Shown: positions 33,572 to 43,249 of the stretch, piece by piece | Numbering within the stretch: position 1 is the stretch's first letter | Layout: every line of letters begins with the position of its first letter | Assembly (NCBI RefSeq): GCF_007003975.1 | Contig: NZ_VFTC01000018.1 | Location: forward strand, 62,001 to 126,000 | Direction: 5' to 3' | DNA: 64,000 nt | Source of the DNA: Mesorhizobium sp. WSM4306 | Lineage (GTDB): Bacteria > Pseudomonadota > Alphaproteobacteria > Rhizobiales > Rhizobiaceae | Notes under the pieces: model-generated | Seen by the model: the letters and a program-made list of their open reading frames with translations, nothing else | Database searches by the model: none | Told to the model about the DNA's origin: nothing | Program-made: the position numbers and the translations under genes

Positions 33572-34513
33572 TCAGTAACCGGCCTTGCGGTCCACGAGAT
33601 TGTCGAGCTGTTCGCCGCGCTCGAAGGCATCCATCTGGCGAAGCATGATCGGCGCCAGGTGGACGGGGTCCGAGGTTGCCGCCGCATGCGGCGTCACGAA
33701 CACTTTCGGATGGCTCCATAGCGGGCTGGTTTTCGGCAGCGGCTCGACCTCGAACACGTCGAGGCTCGCCTCCTTCAACGTGCCATCATCCAAGGCGCGT
33801 AAAATATCGGCGTCCTTTTGCAGCCGGCCGCGCCCGGCATTGATCAGCACCGAGCCGCCGAGACCGTTGCGCTTGCGCAGTTCCTTCAGCACGCCGTAAT
33901 TGATGATGCCTTGCGTGTCGGGCGTCAGCGGCAACAGCACCACAAGGATGTCGGTGGCGTTGAGGAAGGGGATCAGCCCGGCTTCGCCGGCATAGGTCGA
34001 GACGCCTTTCATGGTCTTGTCGTTGCGCGACCAGCCGTTGACGGCAAAGCCGAGCGACAAAAGCACCGACGCGGCGGCGCGGCCGAGATTGCCGAGCCCC
34101 ATGATGCCGACCGAGATGTCGCCGGCCGGCCGCTGCGGCGGCTCGTGCCAGGTCTTCTTCGGCTGCTGGGCGCGATAGAGCATGCCTTGGCGGTGATGGT
34201 CGAGCACACGCCAGACGACATATTCGGTCATGTATTGGGTAAGATTGTCGGCGACCACCTTGACGATCGGCACGTCGGGCAGGCCGGGATCGGCGAAGAT
34301 GTGATCGACGCCGGCGCCGATCGAGAAGATCGCACGCAGATTGGGCAGCGACTTCAGGAGGTTCGGCTTCTGCTTCCACACCACCGCATAGGTGATCGAC
34401 GGGTCCGAGGCGCCGTCCGGCTCCAGCACCACTTCGCGTTCCGCCGACAGCAGCTCGCGCCAGCGCTGCGGATGAAAGCCGGTGACGGCAAGCAGGATTT
34501 TGCCTTTTTCCAT
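33572..34513 (-). CDS. ghrA: D-2-hydroxyacid dehydrogenase, GhrA-like
   Basis: GhrA-type enzymes reduce glyoxylate or hydroxypyruvate with NADPH. The 313-residue length matches. The nucleotide-binding GIMGLGNLGRAAA lies near residue 142; catalytic-type residues are Arg in NAGRGRL, Glu in FEVEPLP, and His in TPHAAA, the latter near residue 280. ATG 34513 is chosen over an in-frame start 13 codons earlier, which lies beyond the family's N-terminus. It is convergent with the lipoprotein gene. Specificity for glyoxylate is inferred by likeness only. Confidence 0.83.
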   Translation of the reverse strand: MEKGKILLAVTGFHPQRWRELLSAEREVVLEPDGASDPSITYAVVWKQKPNLLKSLPNLRAIFSIGAGVDHIFADPGLPDVPIVKVVADNLTQYMTEYVVWRVLDHHRQGMLYRAQQPKKTWHEPPQRPAGDISVGIMGLGNLGRAAASVLLSLGFAVNGWSRNDKTMKGVSTYAGEAGLIPFLNATDILVVLLPLTPDTQGIINYGVLKELRKRNGLGGSVLINAGRGRLQKDADILRALDDGTLKEASLDVFEVEPLPKTSPLWSHPKVFVTPHAAATSDPVHLAPIMLRQMDAFERGEQLDNLVDRKAGY

Positions 34514-34548
34514 TTGCGGATTTTTCTTCCCTGTTAGTCCAGCCTGAA

Positions 34549-34592
34549 GCAATTCCAGGAAAAGTGTAAAGCGGTTTTCCGTCCGGAATTGC
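34549..34592. repeat. Rhizobiales intergenic palindrome
   Basis: GCAATTCC and GGAATTGC close a 44-base imperfect palindrome that also contains GGAAAA / TTTTCC. Repeats of this form, with the same arms, occur many times between genes in Mesorhizobium-like chromosomes. Here it lies between the ghrA-like start and the end of yejF, where it could act as a terminator or be inert. Confidence 0.65.
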
Positions 34593-34607
34593 GTAAAAAC
34601 AAAATAT

Positions 34608-36236
34608 CTATTCGCTGACGATGCCGACCGGCGCCGTCTCGATCCTGAACGCGGCCGAGATCAGTGCCTTGGTATAATCGGTCTGCGGCCGCTCGAAAAT
34701 CTGTTCGGACGGGCCGGCTTCGACGATCTTGCCATTGCGCATGACGATGACGTCGTTGGCAAGGGCGCGAATGACCTTCAGATCGTGGCTGATGAACAGA
34801 TAGGCAAGGTCGTGCTTGGCCTGCAGACTGCGCAGCAGGTCGACCACTTGCGCCTGCACGCTCATGTCGAGCGCCGAGGTCGGCTCGTCCAGCATGACGA
34901 AGCGCGGATTGAGCACCATGGCGCGCGCAATGGCGACACGCTGGCGCTGACCGCCGGAGAATTCATGCGGATAGCGGTTGCGTGTGGCTGGGTCGAGCCC
35001 GACCTCTTTCAGCACCGCGACCACCTTGTCGTCGCGCTGGTCGGGCGACTGCTTCGGCTCGTGGATTTTCAGCCCTTCCTCGATGATCTCCGACACCGAC
35101 ATGCGCGGGCTGAGCGAGCCGAACGGATCCTGGAAGACGATCTGCAGTTCGCGCCGCAGCGGCCGCATGGCGTTGAACGACAACTGGCTGATGTCGCTGC
35201 CGTTGAACTGGATGGTTCCCGTCGACGAGATCATCCGCGCCAGCGCCAGGCCAAGCGTCGTCTTGCCGGAGCCGGATTCGCCGACAACACCGAGCGTCTG
35301 GCCTGCGCGCACGGTAACATCGATGCCGTCCACCGCCTTCACGTTGTCGACGGTCTTTCGGAAGAACCCCTTCTTGATCGGGAACCACACCTTGATGTCC
35401 TTGCCAGTCATGACCGGCTTGGCGGCATCGTTGGCGGCCGGCGGCTTGCCTTTCGGCTCGGCCGCCAGGAGGTGCTTGGTATAGGCGTGCTGCGGGTTGG
35501 CGAAGATCTCCTTGGTCGGCCCGGTCTCGACGATCTTGCCCTTGGTCATCACGCAGACCCGGTCGGCGATCTTCCGGACGATGCCGAGATCATGGGTGAT
35601 GAACAGCATCGACATGCCCTTGCGGCTCTTCAGCCCCGCCAGCAATTCCAGGATCTGCGCCTGTACGGTGACGTCCAGCGCCGTCGTCGGCTCGTCGGCG
35701 ATCAGCAGTTCCGGCTCGTTGGCCAGCGCCATGGCGATCATGACGCGCTGGCGCTGGCCGCCGGACAGCTGATGCGGAAAGGCGTCGAGGCGTTTTTCCG
35801 GCTCGCGAATGCCGACCTCGTTGAGCAGCGCCAGCGTCCGCGCCTTGGCCTGGCGGTCGCCCATGCCCTGATGCAGCGCCAGGATCTCGACGATCTGCTG
35901 CTCGATCGTGTGCAGCGGATTGAGCGAGGTCATCGGCTCCTGGAAGATCATGGTGATCTTGTTGCCGCGCACGCTGCGCAACTGCTTTTCGTTCATCGCC
36001 AGCAGGTCGGCGCCCTGGAACAGGATCTTGCCCGAGGGATGACTGGCTGTGGGGTAGGGCAGCAGCTTCAGCACCGATAGCGCCGACACCGATTTGCCCG
36101 AGCCGGATTCGCCGACCAGCGCCACCGTCTCGCCCTTGGCGAGATCGAAGGAGATGTGGTCGACGGCGATCGACTGGTTGCCGCCCTGAGTGAAGGCGAC
36201 GCTGAGGTCGCGGACGGAGAGCAGGACCTCGCTCAT
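34608..36236 (-). CDS. yejF: ABC transporter ATPase with two nucleotide-binding domains, YejF-like
   Basis: The 542-residue product is a fused pair of ATPase domains: Walker A GESGSGKS near residue 42 with LSGGQRQRVMIAMAL and LLIADEPTTALD, then a second set (GESGSGKTT, FSGGQRQRVAIARAM, FVMLDEPTSALD) in the C-terminal half. This matches YejF, the fused ATPase of the Yej peptide/microcin C importer. It is the last gene of the operon and its start overlaps the yejE stop by four bases. Confidence 0.9.
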   Translation of the reverse strand: MSEVLLSVRDLSVAFTQGGNQSIAVDHISFDLAKGETVALVGESGSGKSVSALSVLKLLPYPTASHPSGKILFQGADLLAMNEKQLRSVRGNKITMIFQEPMTSLNPLHTIEQQIVEILALHQGMGDRQAKARTLALLNEVGIREPEKRLDAFPHQLSGGQRQRVMIAMALANEPELLIADEPTTALDVTVQAQILELLAGLKSRKGMSMLFITHDLGIVRKIADRVCVMTKGKIVETGPTKEIFANPQHAYTKHLLAAEPKGKPPAANDAAKPVMTGKDIKVWFPIKKGFFRKTVDNVKAVDGIDVTVRAGQTLGVVGESGSGKTTLGLALARMISSTGTIQFNGSDISQLSFNAMRPLRRELQIVFQDPFGSLSPRMSVSEIIEEGLKIHEPKQSPDQRDDKVVAVLKEVGLDPATRNRYPHEFSGGQRQRVAIARAMVLNPRFVMLDEPTSALDMSVQAQVVDLLRSLQAKHDLAYLFISHDLKVIRALANDVIVMRNGKIVEAGPSEQIFERPQTDYTKALISAAFRIETAPVGIVSE

Positions 36237-37372
36237 CGGAACGCCTTGCGCGGATCGAACGCGTCGCGCGTGGCTTCACCGATGAACACGAGCAGCGACA
36301 GCATCAGCGAGATGACGACAAAGCCGGATATTCCGAGCCAGGGAGCATTGAGGTTGCTCTGCGCCTGTTTTAGCAGTTCGCCGAGCGAAGCGGTGCCTGG
36401 CGGCAGGCCGAAGCCGAGATAGTCGAGCGAGGTCAGCGTTGAGATTGAGGCGCTGACCAGGAAAGGCATGAAGGTCAGCGTCGCCACCATGGCGTTGGGC
36501 AGAAGATGTCGCAGCATGATGGTGCGGTTGGACACGCCGAGCGCGCGGGCCGCATTGACATATTCGAAGTTGCGGGCGCGCAGGAATTCGGCGCGCACCA
36601 CGCTGACCAGCGACGTCCAGGAGAACAGCAGCATCAGCCCAAGCAGGATGAAGAAGCCGGGCGGCAGGATGGCGGCAACGATGAGCAGCAGATAGAGCAG
36701 CGGTATCGCTGACCAGATTTCTATGAAGCGTTGAAACAGAAGGTCGGTCCAGCCGCCGAAATAGCCTTGCAGCGCGCCGGCCGCGACGCCGATCACCGAC
36801 GAGCCCGCGGTCAGGATCAGTCCGAACAGAACGGAAATCCTGAACCCGTAGATGATACGCGCCAGCACGTCGCGCGCCTGGTCGTCGGTACCCAGCCAGT
36901 TCCAGTTGCCGACAATGCAGTCGGGATCGGCGGCGCCCTGCGGATACTGGCTGCATCGCTTTTGCGCGTCGTATTCCCACGATGGTTTTGCCGGAGCGGC
37001 GTCGGGGATCGCATTGTTGACGGTGCGGTAGGAATAGCGGATCGGCGGCCAGATCATCCAGCCATTGGCATTGATCTCGTCGCGAATGACCGGGTCGCGA
37101 TAGTCGGTGACGGCGTAGAAACCGCCGAATTTTTCTTCCGGATAGGCGACCGCCACCGGGAACAGGATCTCGCCCTTGTAGTAGGCGACGATCGGCCTGT
37201 CGTTGGCGATCAGTTCGGCAAACAGCGACAGCACGAACAGAGCGAGGAATATCCACAGCGACCAGTAGCCGCGCCTGTTGGCCTTGAAGTTCTGCCAGCG
37301 CCGCAGGTTGAGCGGTGACAGCCAGGGTCGCGCGATCCTTGTCGGTGTCGTCTCGGCTGCGGCCTGCGTCAT
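36233..37372 (-). CDS. yejE: ABC transporter permease, YejE-like
   Basis: This permease (379 aa) shows the OppC-type plan with a long periplasmic insert: first TM near residue 35, then a ~100-residue insert (SYRTVNNAIP, QKRCSQYPQGAADPDC) before LGTDDQARDVLARIIYGFR. The insert is characteristic of YejE. The EAA loop (ARALGVSNRTIMLRHLLPN) is visible. ATG 37372 overlaps the yejB stop by one base (TGATG). Confidence 0.88.
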   Translation of the reverse strand: MTQAAAETTPTRIARPWLSPLNLRRWQNFKANRRGYWSLWIFLALFVLSLFAELIANDRPIVAYYKGEILFPVAVAYPEEKFGGFYAVTDYRDPVIRDEINANGWMIWPPIRYSYRTVNNAIPDAAPAKPSWEYDAQKRCSQYPQGAADPDCIVGNWNWLGTDDQARDVLARIIYGFRISVLFGLILTAGSSVIGVAAGALQGYFGGWTDLLFQRFIEIWSAIPLLYLLLIVAAILPPGFFILLGLMLLFSWTSLVSVVRAEFLRARNFEYVNAARALGVSNRTIMLRHLLPNAMVATLTFMPFLVSASISTLTSLDYLGFGLPPGTASLGELLKQAQSNLNAPWLGISGFVVISLMLSLLVFIGEATRDAFDPRKAFR

Positions 37373-38469
37373 CAGACGTCTCTCCGCTCGAAATCGATAC
37401 GCGGATCGACCCATGTGTAGATCAGGTCGGACAGCAGCGTCACGAACAGGCCAAGCAGCGAAAATATATAGAGGTTGGCGAACACCACCGGATAATCGCG
37501 CGCCAACACGGACCTGAAGCCGAGCAGCCCGAGACCGTCGAGGGAAAAGATGTTCTCGATCAAAAGCGAACCGGTGAAGAAGGCCGAGATGAAGGCAGCG
37601 GGAAAGCCGGCAATGACGATCAGCATGGCGTTGCGGAACACATGTCCGTAGAGCACCCGCCCCTCCGACAGGCCCTTGGCGCGGGCGGTCACCACATACT
37701 GTTTACGGATCTCTTCCAGGAAGGAGTTCTTGGTCAAAAGCGTCGTCGTGGCGAAGGCCGACAGCACCAGTGCCGTCAGAGGCAAGGTCATGTGCCAGAA
37801 ATAATCGACGATCTTGTCCGGCCACGACAATTGGTCCCAATTGTCGGAGACGATGCCGCGCAGCGGGAACCAGTCCCAGAACGAGCCGCCCGCGAAAAGC
37901 ACCATCAGCAATATGCCGAACAGGAAGGCCGGTATGGCATAGCCGATGATGATCACGCCGCTGGTCCAGACGTCGAAGGCGGAGCCGTCCTTGACCGCCT
38001 TGCGGATGCCGAGCGGTATCGAGATCAGATAGGACAAAAGTGTGATCCACAATCCGAGCGAGATCGATACCGGCATTTTCTCCAGGATCAGGTTGAGCAC
38101 CGAGATGTCGCGGAAATAGCTGTCGCCGAAATCAAAGCGCGCGTAGTTCCACAGCATCATGCCGAAGCGTTCGAGCGGCGGTTTGTCGAAGCCGAACTGT
38201 TTTTCCAGCTTCTTGATGAATTCTGGATCGAGCCCTTGCGCGCCGCGGTATTTCGAGCCGACATCGCCGGCCACATCGAAATTGCCGCCACCTCCTGCAT
38301 CGCCGCCGCCGCTGCCGAGGCGGTCGCTGCCGCCCTGGTTGGTCAGGCTGGCGATAACCTGCTCGACCGGTCCGCCCGGTGCGAATTGAGTGACGACGAA
38401 AGCGACCGCCATGATGCCGAACAGGGTCGGGATCATCAGCAGGATGCGTCGCAGTATGTAGGCGCCCAT
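37372..38469 (-). CDS. yejB: ABC transporter permease, YejB-like
   Basis: This permease (365 aa) begins MGAYILRRILLMIPTLFGI, followed by FAPGGPVEQ and a YejB-type insert (QGGSDRLGSGGGDAGGGG, glycine-rich) before the Asp-Pro-rich helical segment. The EAA loop reads ARAKGLSEGRVLYGHVFRNAM. It is separated from the upstream binding-protein gene by 30 bases and overlaps yejE. Works with YejE and YejF. Confidence 0.88.
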   Translation of the reverse strand: MGAYILRRILLMIPTLFGIMAVAFVVTQFAPGGPVEQVIASLTNQGGSDRLGSGGGDAGGGGNFDVAGDVGSKYRGAQGLDPEFIKKLEKQFGFDKPPLERFGMMLWNYARFDFGDSYFRDISVLNLILEKMPVSISLGLWITLLSYLISIPLGIRKAVKDGSAFDVWTSGVIIIGYAIPAFLFGILLMVLFAGGSFWDWFPLRGIVSDNWDQLSWPDKIVDYFWHMTLPLTALVLSAFATTTLLTKNSFLEEIRKQYVVTARAKGLSEGRVLYGHVFRNAMLIVIAGFPAAFISAFFTGSLLIENIFSLDGLGLLGFRSVLARDYPVVFANLYIFSLLGLFVTLLSDLIYTWVDPRIDFERRDV

Positions 38470-38499
38470 CAGGCCGCCAGTCCTGCGCGAATGGTCATG

Positions 38500-40368
38500 T
38501 CAGGCTTTGCCAATTTTTGCCGCCTTGCCCTTGTCGACCCACCACAGCGCTTCGACCGGAAAGCCGAAATCAGGTTTCCGCTCGGGAAAACCGAACATGT
38601 CCCAATAGGCGCTTCGGTGATTCGCCAGGAACCAACTTGGAATCCAATCGCGTCGTGCACGCAAGACCCGGTCGAGCGCGCGCATGGCAATTGTCAGGCT
38701 TTCGCGGTCCTCGGCGGCGCCTGCAGCGTCGACCAGGGCGTCGATGGCCGGGCTCGATGTTCCCGGCAGATTGCGTGTGCCCGACAGGGTGGCGGCTCGC
38801 GAATGAAAAAACAGTTCCAGATCGTCACGGGTTGGCGTGGCGCCGAAAATGAAGGCAGCCGAAATGAGGTCGTAATCGAACGAATTCTGTCGCAGCTGAT
38901 ACTGCGCCGCATCGACCAGCCGGATCGAGGCATCGATGCCTACCGCCTTCATGTTTTCGATCCAGGGAGAGTAGACCTGTCCGAAAACCTGGTCGTCGAC
39001 CAGGAACTCTGCCGATAGCCGCCCGCCCTTGTCGTTCACGACGAAATCGCCGGAGCGTTTCCAGCCGGCGTCGGTTAAAAGCTTGGCCGCCTTGCCAAGC
39101 AATCGGCGGTCACGGCCGGAGCCGTTCGATACGTCTTGGATCACGGCTTCGCCAAAAGCCTCAGCGGGGATCTGATCTCGCAGCGGTTCGAGAAGAGCCA
39201 GCTCTTGCGGCGGCGGCAAGCCTTCGGCACGAAAATCGGATTGCTCGAAGCAGGATTGCGAGCGCTCATAGGAGCCGTAAAAGAAATTGCGCCGCGTCCA
39301 TTCGAAGTCGAAGCAAAGGCCGATCGCCTGGCGCACGCGCGCATCGCGGAACTGCTCGCGCCGCTGGTTGACGGCAGTGGCCTGCATGGACGGCATGGTT
39401 TCAGCCGGGAATTCGTGCTTCACCACCTTGCCGGCGACAAACGCCGGGAAGTCGTAACCGGTCGCCCATACGCGCGAGACCGCTTCCTCCTTGTAGAGGA
39501 TTTCTCCCTTCTTGAACGCTTCGAAGGAGGCATTGCGATCCTGGTAGAATTCGACGCGGATGCGACCGAAATTGTTCTGGCCGCGATTGACCGGCAGGTC
39601 GTTGCCCCAATAGTCAGCCACGCGCTCATATTCGATCCACGCTCCCGCCGACCAGCGGCCGACCTTATAGGCGCCTGACCCCAGCGGCGGGTTCATCTGC
39701 GAGGAATCGAACGGGTTGGCCGTATAGAAAGCCTTTGACAGGATCGGGAACGCGACGACGTTGAGGATGGTGCGGCTTGTCTGCTTGCCGGAGAATTTGA
39801 GCTGCAGCGTGTGGGTATCCACGGCGATCGCGTCATCCAGATGCGTCAGTGTCAGCGAAAAGTCCGGATGCCCCTTGTCCTTGAGTAGCTTGAAGGTGAA
39901 GGCGGCGTCTTCAGCGGTAAGCGGCGTGCCGTCATGGAAACGGGCTTGCGGGCGCAGCGAGAAGGTGAAACCGTTGCGGTCGTCGGAGATCGTCACCCCG
40001 TCGGCGATCAGCCCGTAGACGGCGTCAGGCTCATCATATGCCCTCACCATCAGCGCGTCGAAACACATCTCCATGCGCTGCGGCGAATCGCCCTTGGGCA
40101 CGAAACAATTCAGCGTGTTGAAGGTCAGCGGCGTCTGGTTCCAGCCCCAGGTGCGTGGCAGGAAATTGAAGGTGCCACCTTGCGGCGCATCGACATTGAC
40201 ATAGTCGAAGTGGGTGAAGTCCGGTTTGTACTTGAGGTCGCCGAAGGCCGACAGCCCGTGCAGTTTCACCCCGGTCGGGCTGGCAGCGAAAGCCTTGCCC
40301 GGAAGCAGCGCAGCAGCGGCCGCGGCGCCACCGAGGGCCAGAAAGTCGCGGCGAGGAAGCACCGCCAT
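38500..40368 (-). CDS. Peptide-binding protein, YejA-like, with twin-arginine signal
   Basis: The 622-residue family-5 solute-binding protein opens with PRRDFLALGGAAAAAALLPGKAFA, a twin-arginine (Tat) signal peptide, unlike its Sec-exported neighbour. The YejA-type features include FDYVNVDAPQGGTFNFLP and a C-terminal ALWWVDKGK. It begins with ATG 40368 in a one-base overlap with the stop of the first binding-protein gene. Presumably it feeds the same YejBEF permease; the two may bind different peptides. Confidence 0.85.
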   Translation of the reverse strand: MAVLPRRDFLALGGAAAAAALLPGKAFAASPTGVKLHGLSAFGDLKYKPDFTHFDYVNVDAPQGGTFNFLPRTWGWNQTPLTFNTLNCFVPKGDSPQRMEMCFDALMVRAYDEPDAVYGLIADGVTISDDRNGFTFSLRPQARFHDGTPLTAEDAAFTFKLLKDKGHPDFSLTLTHLDDAIAVDTHTLQLKFSGKQTSRTILNVVAFPILSKAFYTANPFDSSQMNPPLGSGAYKVGRWSAGAWIEYERVADYWGNDLPVNRGQNNFGRIRVEFYQDRNASFEAFKKGEILYKEEAVSRVWATGYDFPAFVAGKVVKHEFPAETMPSMQATAVNQRREQFRDARVRQAIGLCFDFEWTRRNFFYGSYERSQSCFEQSDFRAEGLPPPQELALLEPLRDQIPAEAFGEAVIQDVSNGSGRDRRLLGKAAKLLTDAGWKRSGDFVVNDKGGRLSAEFLVDDQVFGQVYSPWIENMKAVGIDASIRLVDAAQYQLRQNSFDYDLISAAFIFGATPTRDDLELFFHSRAATLSGTRNLPGTSSPAIDALVDAAGAAEDRESLTIAMRALDRVLRARRDWIPSWFLANHRSAYWDMFGFPERKPDFGFPVEALWWVDKGKAAKIGKA

Positions 40369-42245
40369 CAATTGCCGCCCTTGTACTTTGCGACCAGCGC
40401 CTTTTCCTTGTCCGCATCGATCCACCAGGAATCGATGTCAGCGCCACGGTAGCCGGGCTGCTTTTCCGGGATGCCGAACTTGTTCCAGTAAGCGAGCCAT
40501 ACCACGGCGCGGTAGTATTGCGGCACGACATAGTAATTCCACAGCAACACGCGATCGAGCGCATGCGTGGTGGCGACGAGGTCATCGCGGTCCGTGGCAA
40601 AAATGATGCGGTCGACAAGGTCATCGACGACCGGGTTCTTGATGCCGGAATAGTTGCGCGATGCCGGTGTGTCGGCTGCTTTCGAACTCCAGAAATCGCG
40701 CTGCTCGTTGCCGGGCGATTCCGACTGCTGAAGCTGCCCTGTGATCACGTCATAATCGAAATTTCTGACGCGGTTCGTGTACTGGCTCGGGTCGACGATG
40801 CGCAATGTCGCATCGACGCCGATCTTGCGCAGATTGGCGATCCAGGGGCTGGAGATGACCTGGTCGGTTTCACCCGAGCCGAGGATTTCAAACTTGAATG
40901 GCTCGCCGGTCTTGGCGTTGACCATCTTGCCGCCCTTGATCACCCAGCCAGCCTGGGCGAACAGGTCGACCGCCTGCTTCAGATACTTGCGCTCGGCCTG
41001 CGGCGAATCGTAGACCGGCAGCTTGAATTCCTGGGTGAACAGTTCGGGCGGCAGCTTGTCGCGGTACTTCTCCAGGATTTCCAGTTCCTTGCCTTGCGGC
41101 AGGCCGCTCGAGGCCAGTTCCGTGCCTTGGAAATAGCTGTGGGTCCGGCTGTTGAAACCGAAGAACAGCGTGCGGTTCATCGATTCGAAATCGAAGGGGT
41201 AGGTGAGCGCGGCCCTGACCAGACGATCGGCAAAGAGCGGATGTCTCTGGTTGAGCATGAAAGCCTGCATCGGCTCGGGCGAGGTGGTCTTGAATTCCTG
41301 CTTGATCACGTCGCCGGCCTTGATCGCCGCGAAATCGTAAAACGTCGCCCAGCGCTTCGAGCTGTTTTCCGGCTTGATGTCGTCAAGCCCCCCCTTCTTG
41401 AACGCCTCCCAGGAGGCGTTGTCGTCAAGAATGTAGGTGAAATGCTGGGTGTCGAAATTCTCGCGGCCGATTTTCACCGCCAGCTTGGCGCCCCAATAAT
41501 CGGGCACGCGCTGCCAGACGATCTCCGAGCCGGCTTTGAAACTGGCGATCTTGTAGGCAGCCGAGCCCAGCGGCGGCTCCAGCGTCCCCTTGGTGATGTC
41601 GCGCTTCTTGCCGTTGGCGTCGGTGCCTTCCCACCAATGCTTGGGCAGCACGACGAGGTCGCCGAGGATCTTGGGCAATTCGCGATTGCCCTTCTGGTCG
41701 AAATGAAATTCGACCTCACTGTCCGAGACCGCGACGGCGTCGGTGACGTTTTCGAAATAGCGGCTGTACATCGGGCTGTTGGCCTTCAGCACCTGGAACG
41801 ACCAGATCACGTCCTCGGTGGTTATCGGCTGCCCGTCATGCCATTTCGCGCGTGGGTCGAGTCGGTAGGTGGCCGAGGAATAGTCGGTCGGGTATTTGTA
41901 GGCATCGGCGATGAGCGGGTGGCTGACGCTGCCTTCGTCAGTCGCCTGATCCATCAGCGTGTCGTAGAGCAGGCCGCCGCCAAATGGCTGCAGGCCGGCC
42001 GCCGGCGAGCCCTGCACGATGTAGGGATTGAAGCTGTCAAATGTGCCGGAAACCACCGAATTGTAGGTTCCGCCCTTCGGCGCGTCCGGGTTCACATAAT
42101 CGTAGCGTTGGAAATTCTCGCCATATTTGGAGGGACCGATCAGCGAGGAGGTGGTGTGCCATTCATCCGCCAAGGTCGCCTTCAGGCCACCTGCGAGAGC
42201 GGCCACAACCAGAAAGGACCTCAGAAGCGCTCGGCCAACCGTCAT
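40368..42245 (-). CDS. yejA: Peptide-binding protein, YejA-like, with Sec signal
   Basis: This is the first gene of the Yej operon. The 625-residue product has a Sec signal (MTVGRALLRSFLVVAALAGGLKATLADEW), the YejA opening RYDYVNPDAPKGGTYNS and PEKQPGYRGADIDSWWID near the C-terminus. AGAGGAG precedes ATG 42245. YejA binds peptides, and in enterobacteria the system also imports microcin C. In rhizobia it is linked to resistance to host defence peptides, which is known of the family, not shown here. Confidence 0.87.
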   Translation of the reverse strand: MTVGRALLRSFLVVAALAGGLKATLADEWHTTSSLIGPSKYGENFQRYDYVNPDAPKGGTYNSVVSGTFDSFNPYIVQGSPAAGLQPFGGGLLYDTLMDQATDEGSVSHPLIADAYKYPTDYSSATYRLDPRAKWHDGQPITTEDVIWSFQVLKANSPMYSRYFENVTDAVAVSDSEVEFHFDQKGNRELPKILGDLVVLPKHWWEGTDANGKKRDITKGTLEPPLGSAAYKIASFKAGSEIVWQRVPDYWGAKLAVKIGRENFDTQHFTYILDDNASWEAFKKGGLDDIKPENSSKRWATFYDFAAIKAGDVIKQEFKTTSPEPMQAFMLNQRHPLFADRLVRAALTYPFDFESMNRTLFFGFNSRTHSYFQGTELASSGLPQGKELEILEKYRDKLPPELFTQEFKLPVYDSPQAERKYLKQAVDLFAQAGWVIKGGKMVNAKTGEPFKFEILGSGETDQVISSPWIANLRKIGVDATLRIVDPSQYTNRVRNFDYDVITGQLQQSESPGNEQRDFWSSKAADTPASRNYSGIKNPVVDDLVDRIIFATDRDDLVATTHALDRVLLWNYYVVPQYYRAVVWLAYWNKFGIPEKQPGYRGADIDSWWIDADKEKALVAKYKGGN

Positions 42246-42344
42246 GCGTTCTCCTCTTCGCGATGCCCCGACAATCCTAGATGATTTGACGCCGGAGAAA
42301 ACCGCCATGCGCCGGCTTTGTCGCCGCATATGCGATTTTCCTAA

Positions 42345-42373
42345 CAAAAAAGCCGGGCTAAACCCGGCTTTTC
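42345..42373. terminator. Bidirectional Rho-independent terminator
   Basis: AGCCGGG and CCCGGCT flank a 5-base loop, with A6 on the left and T4 on the right, so the hairpin can terminate from either strand. It lies between the cytochrome c gene end (minus strand) and the yejA start, and probably terminates the cytochrome c transcript before it runs into yejA. Confidence 0.85.
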
Positions 42374-42398
42374 TGAGGTCATCGAGATGACAATTCGG

Positions 42399-43058
42399 TT
42401 ATTTGGCAGGCGCCGGAGCCGGTGCTGCGGGAGCGGCACCTTCAGCCGGCTTCGCCGGAGCGGCGCCCTCGGCGGGCTTGGCCGGCGCCGTTGCATCAGC
42501 GGCGGCACCTGGGGTCGGCAGCGGCTTCGGGCTGTCCGAAAGCGTGCGCAGATAGGCGATGACGTTGGCGCGGTCCTCGTCCTTCGGCAGGCCGGCAAAG
42601 CCCATCGCCGTGCCCTTCACGAATTTCTTCGGCGAGGTGATGAAGTGGTTGATGTTGTCATAGGTCCACTTCTCGGTGCCGCCCTTGGAAAAATCCTTCA
42701 TGCCGGCCGAATAGGCGAAGCCTTCATGCTCGGCGACGGGGCGGTCGACGATGTCCCAGAGGTCCGGGCCGACCTTGTTCGGGCCGCCCTTTTCGCCGGA
42801 ATGGCAGGCCTGGCATTTCTTGAACACGGCGGCGCCCTGCTCGACATTGGCGCTGGCCAGAAGATCGGCGATCGGCTTGGCCTCAACGGCAGGGCCGGCG
42901 CCGCCGCCTTCGGCAGGCTCGGTCGCCTCGATGGCGTAGCCGGGCTTTTCCGGCGCCGGCGAGGCAAACAGCGCGTCAGACACCAGGCCGACCGAGAAAA
43001 CGACGAAACAAGTTCCGAGCAATCCGGCGAGCAGCTTGTTGACTTCGTTGGAATCCAT
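42399..43058 (-). CDS. Membrane-anchored c-type cytochrome
   Basis: The 219-residue product has an N-terminal uncleaved TM (VNKLLAGLLGTCFVVFSVGLVSDALF), a periplasmic heme-binding motif CQACH near residue 88, and a sixth-ligand Met in KGTAMGFAG. This matches the CycM/cytochrome c552 type that carries electrons between the bc1 complex and the aa3 oxidase in rhizobia. The C-terminal ~30 residues are an Ala/Pro/Lys tail. ATG 43058 is chosen because it directly starts the TM segment. The gene diverges from kdsB. Confidence 0.86.
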   Translation of the reverse strand: MDSNEVNKLLAGLLGTCFVVFSVGLVSDALFASPAPEKPGYAIEATEPAEGGGAGPAVEAKPIADLLASANVEQGAAVFKKCQACHSGEKGGPNKVGPDLWDIVDRPVAEHEGFAYSAGMKDFSKGGTEKWTYDNINHFITSPKKFVKGTAMGFAGLPKDEDRANVIAYLRTLSDSPKPLPTPGAAADATAPAKPAEGAAPAKPAEGAAPAAPAPAPAK

Positions 43059-43249
43059 GCGCCCCTTGCTCCCTTTTCCGGCGGACCGATCGTCCACTCC
43101 GTCCGTCGGTATCGTGACCCGCCCCGTCGAGCCGGTCAAATCGGGCGGAAACTAGGTCTTTTGCTCCAGCGTTGCAACACCTATAAGGGCGCTTCCAGTG
43201 AGACCTTTTGCCACTTTTCCCATTGCCTTTCCGGACGCCAGCAACCCTG

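Noticed and set aside
37315..39018. 567-codon open frame on the plus strand across yejB, yejE and the binding protein
   Set aside because: It crosses gene boundaries of a clear operon on the opposite strand, which real genes would not do.
40518..42284. 588-codon open frame antisense to yejA
   Set aside because: Composition-driven shadow; no signal, no domain, no ribosome-binding site.
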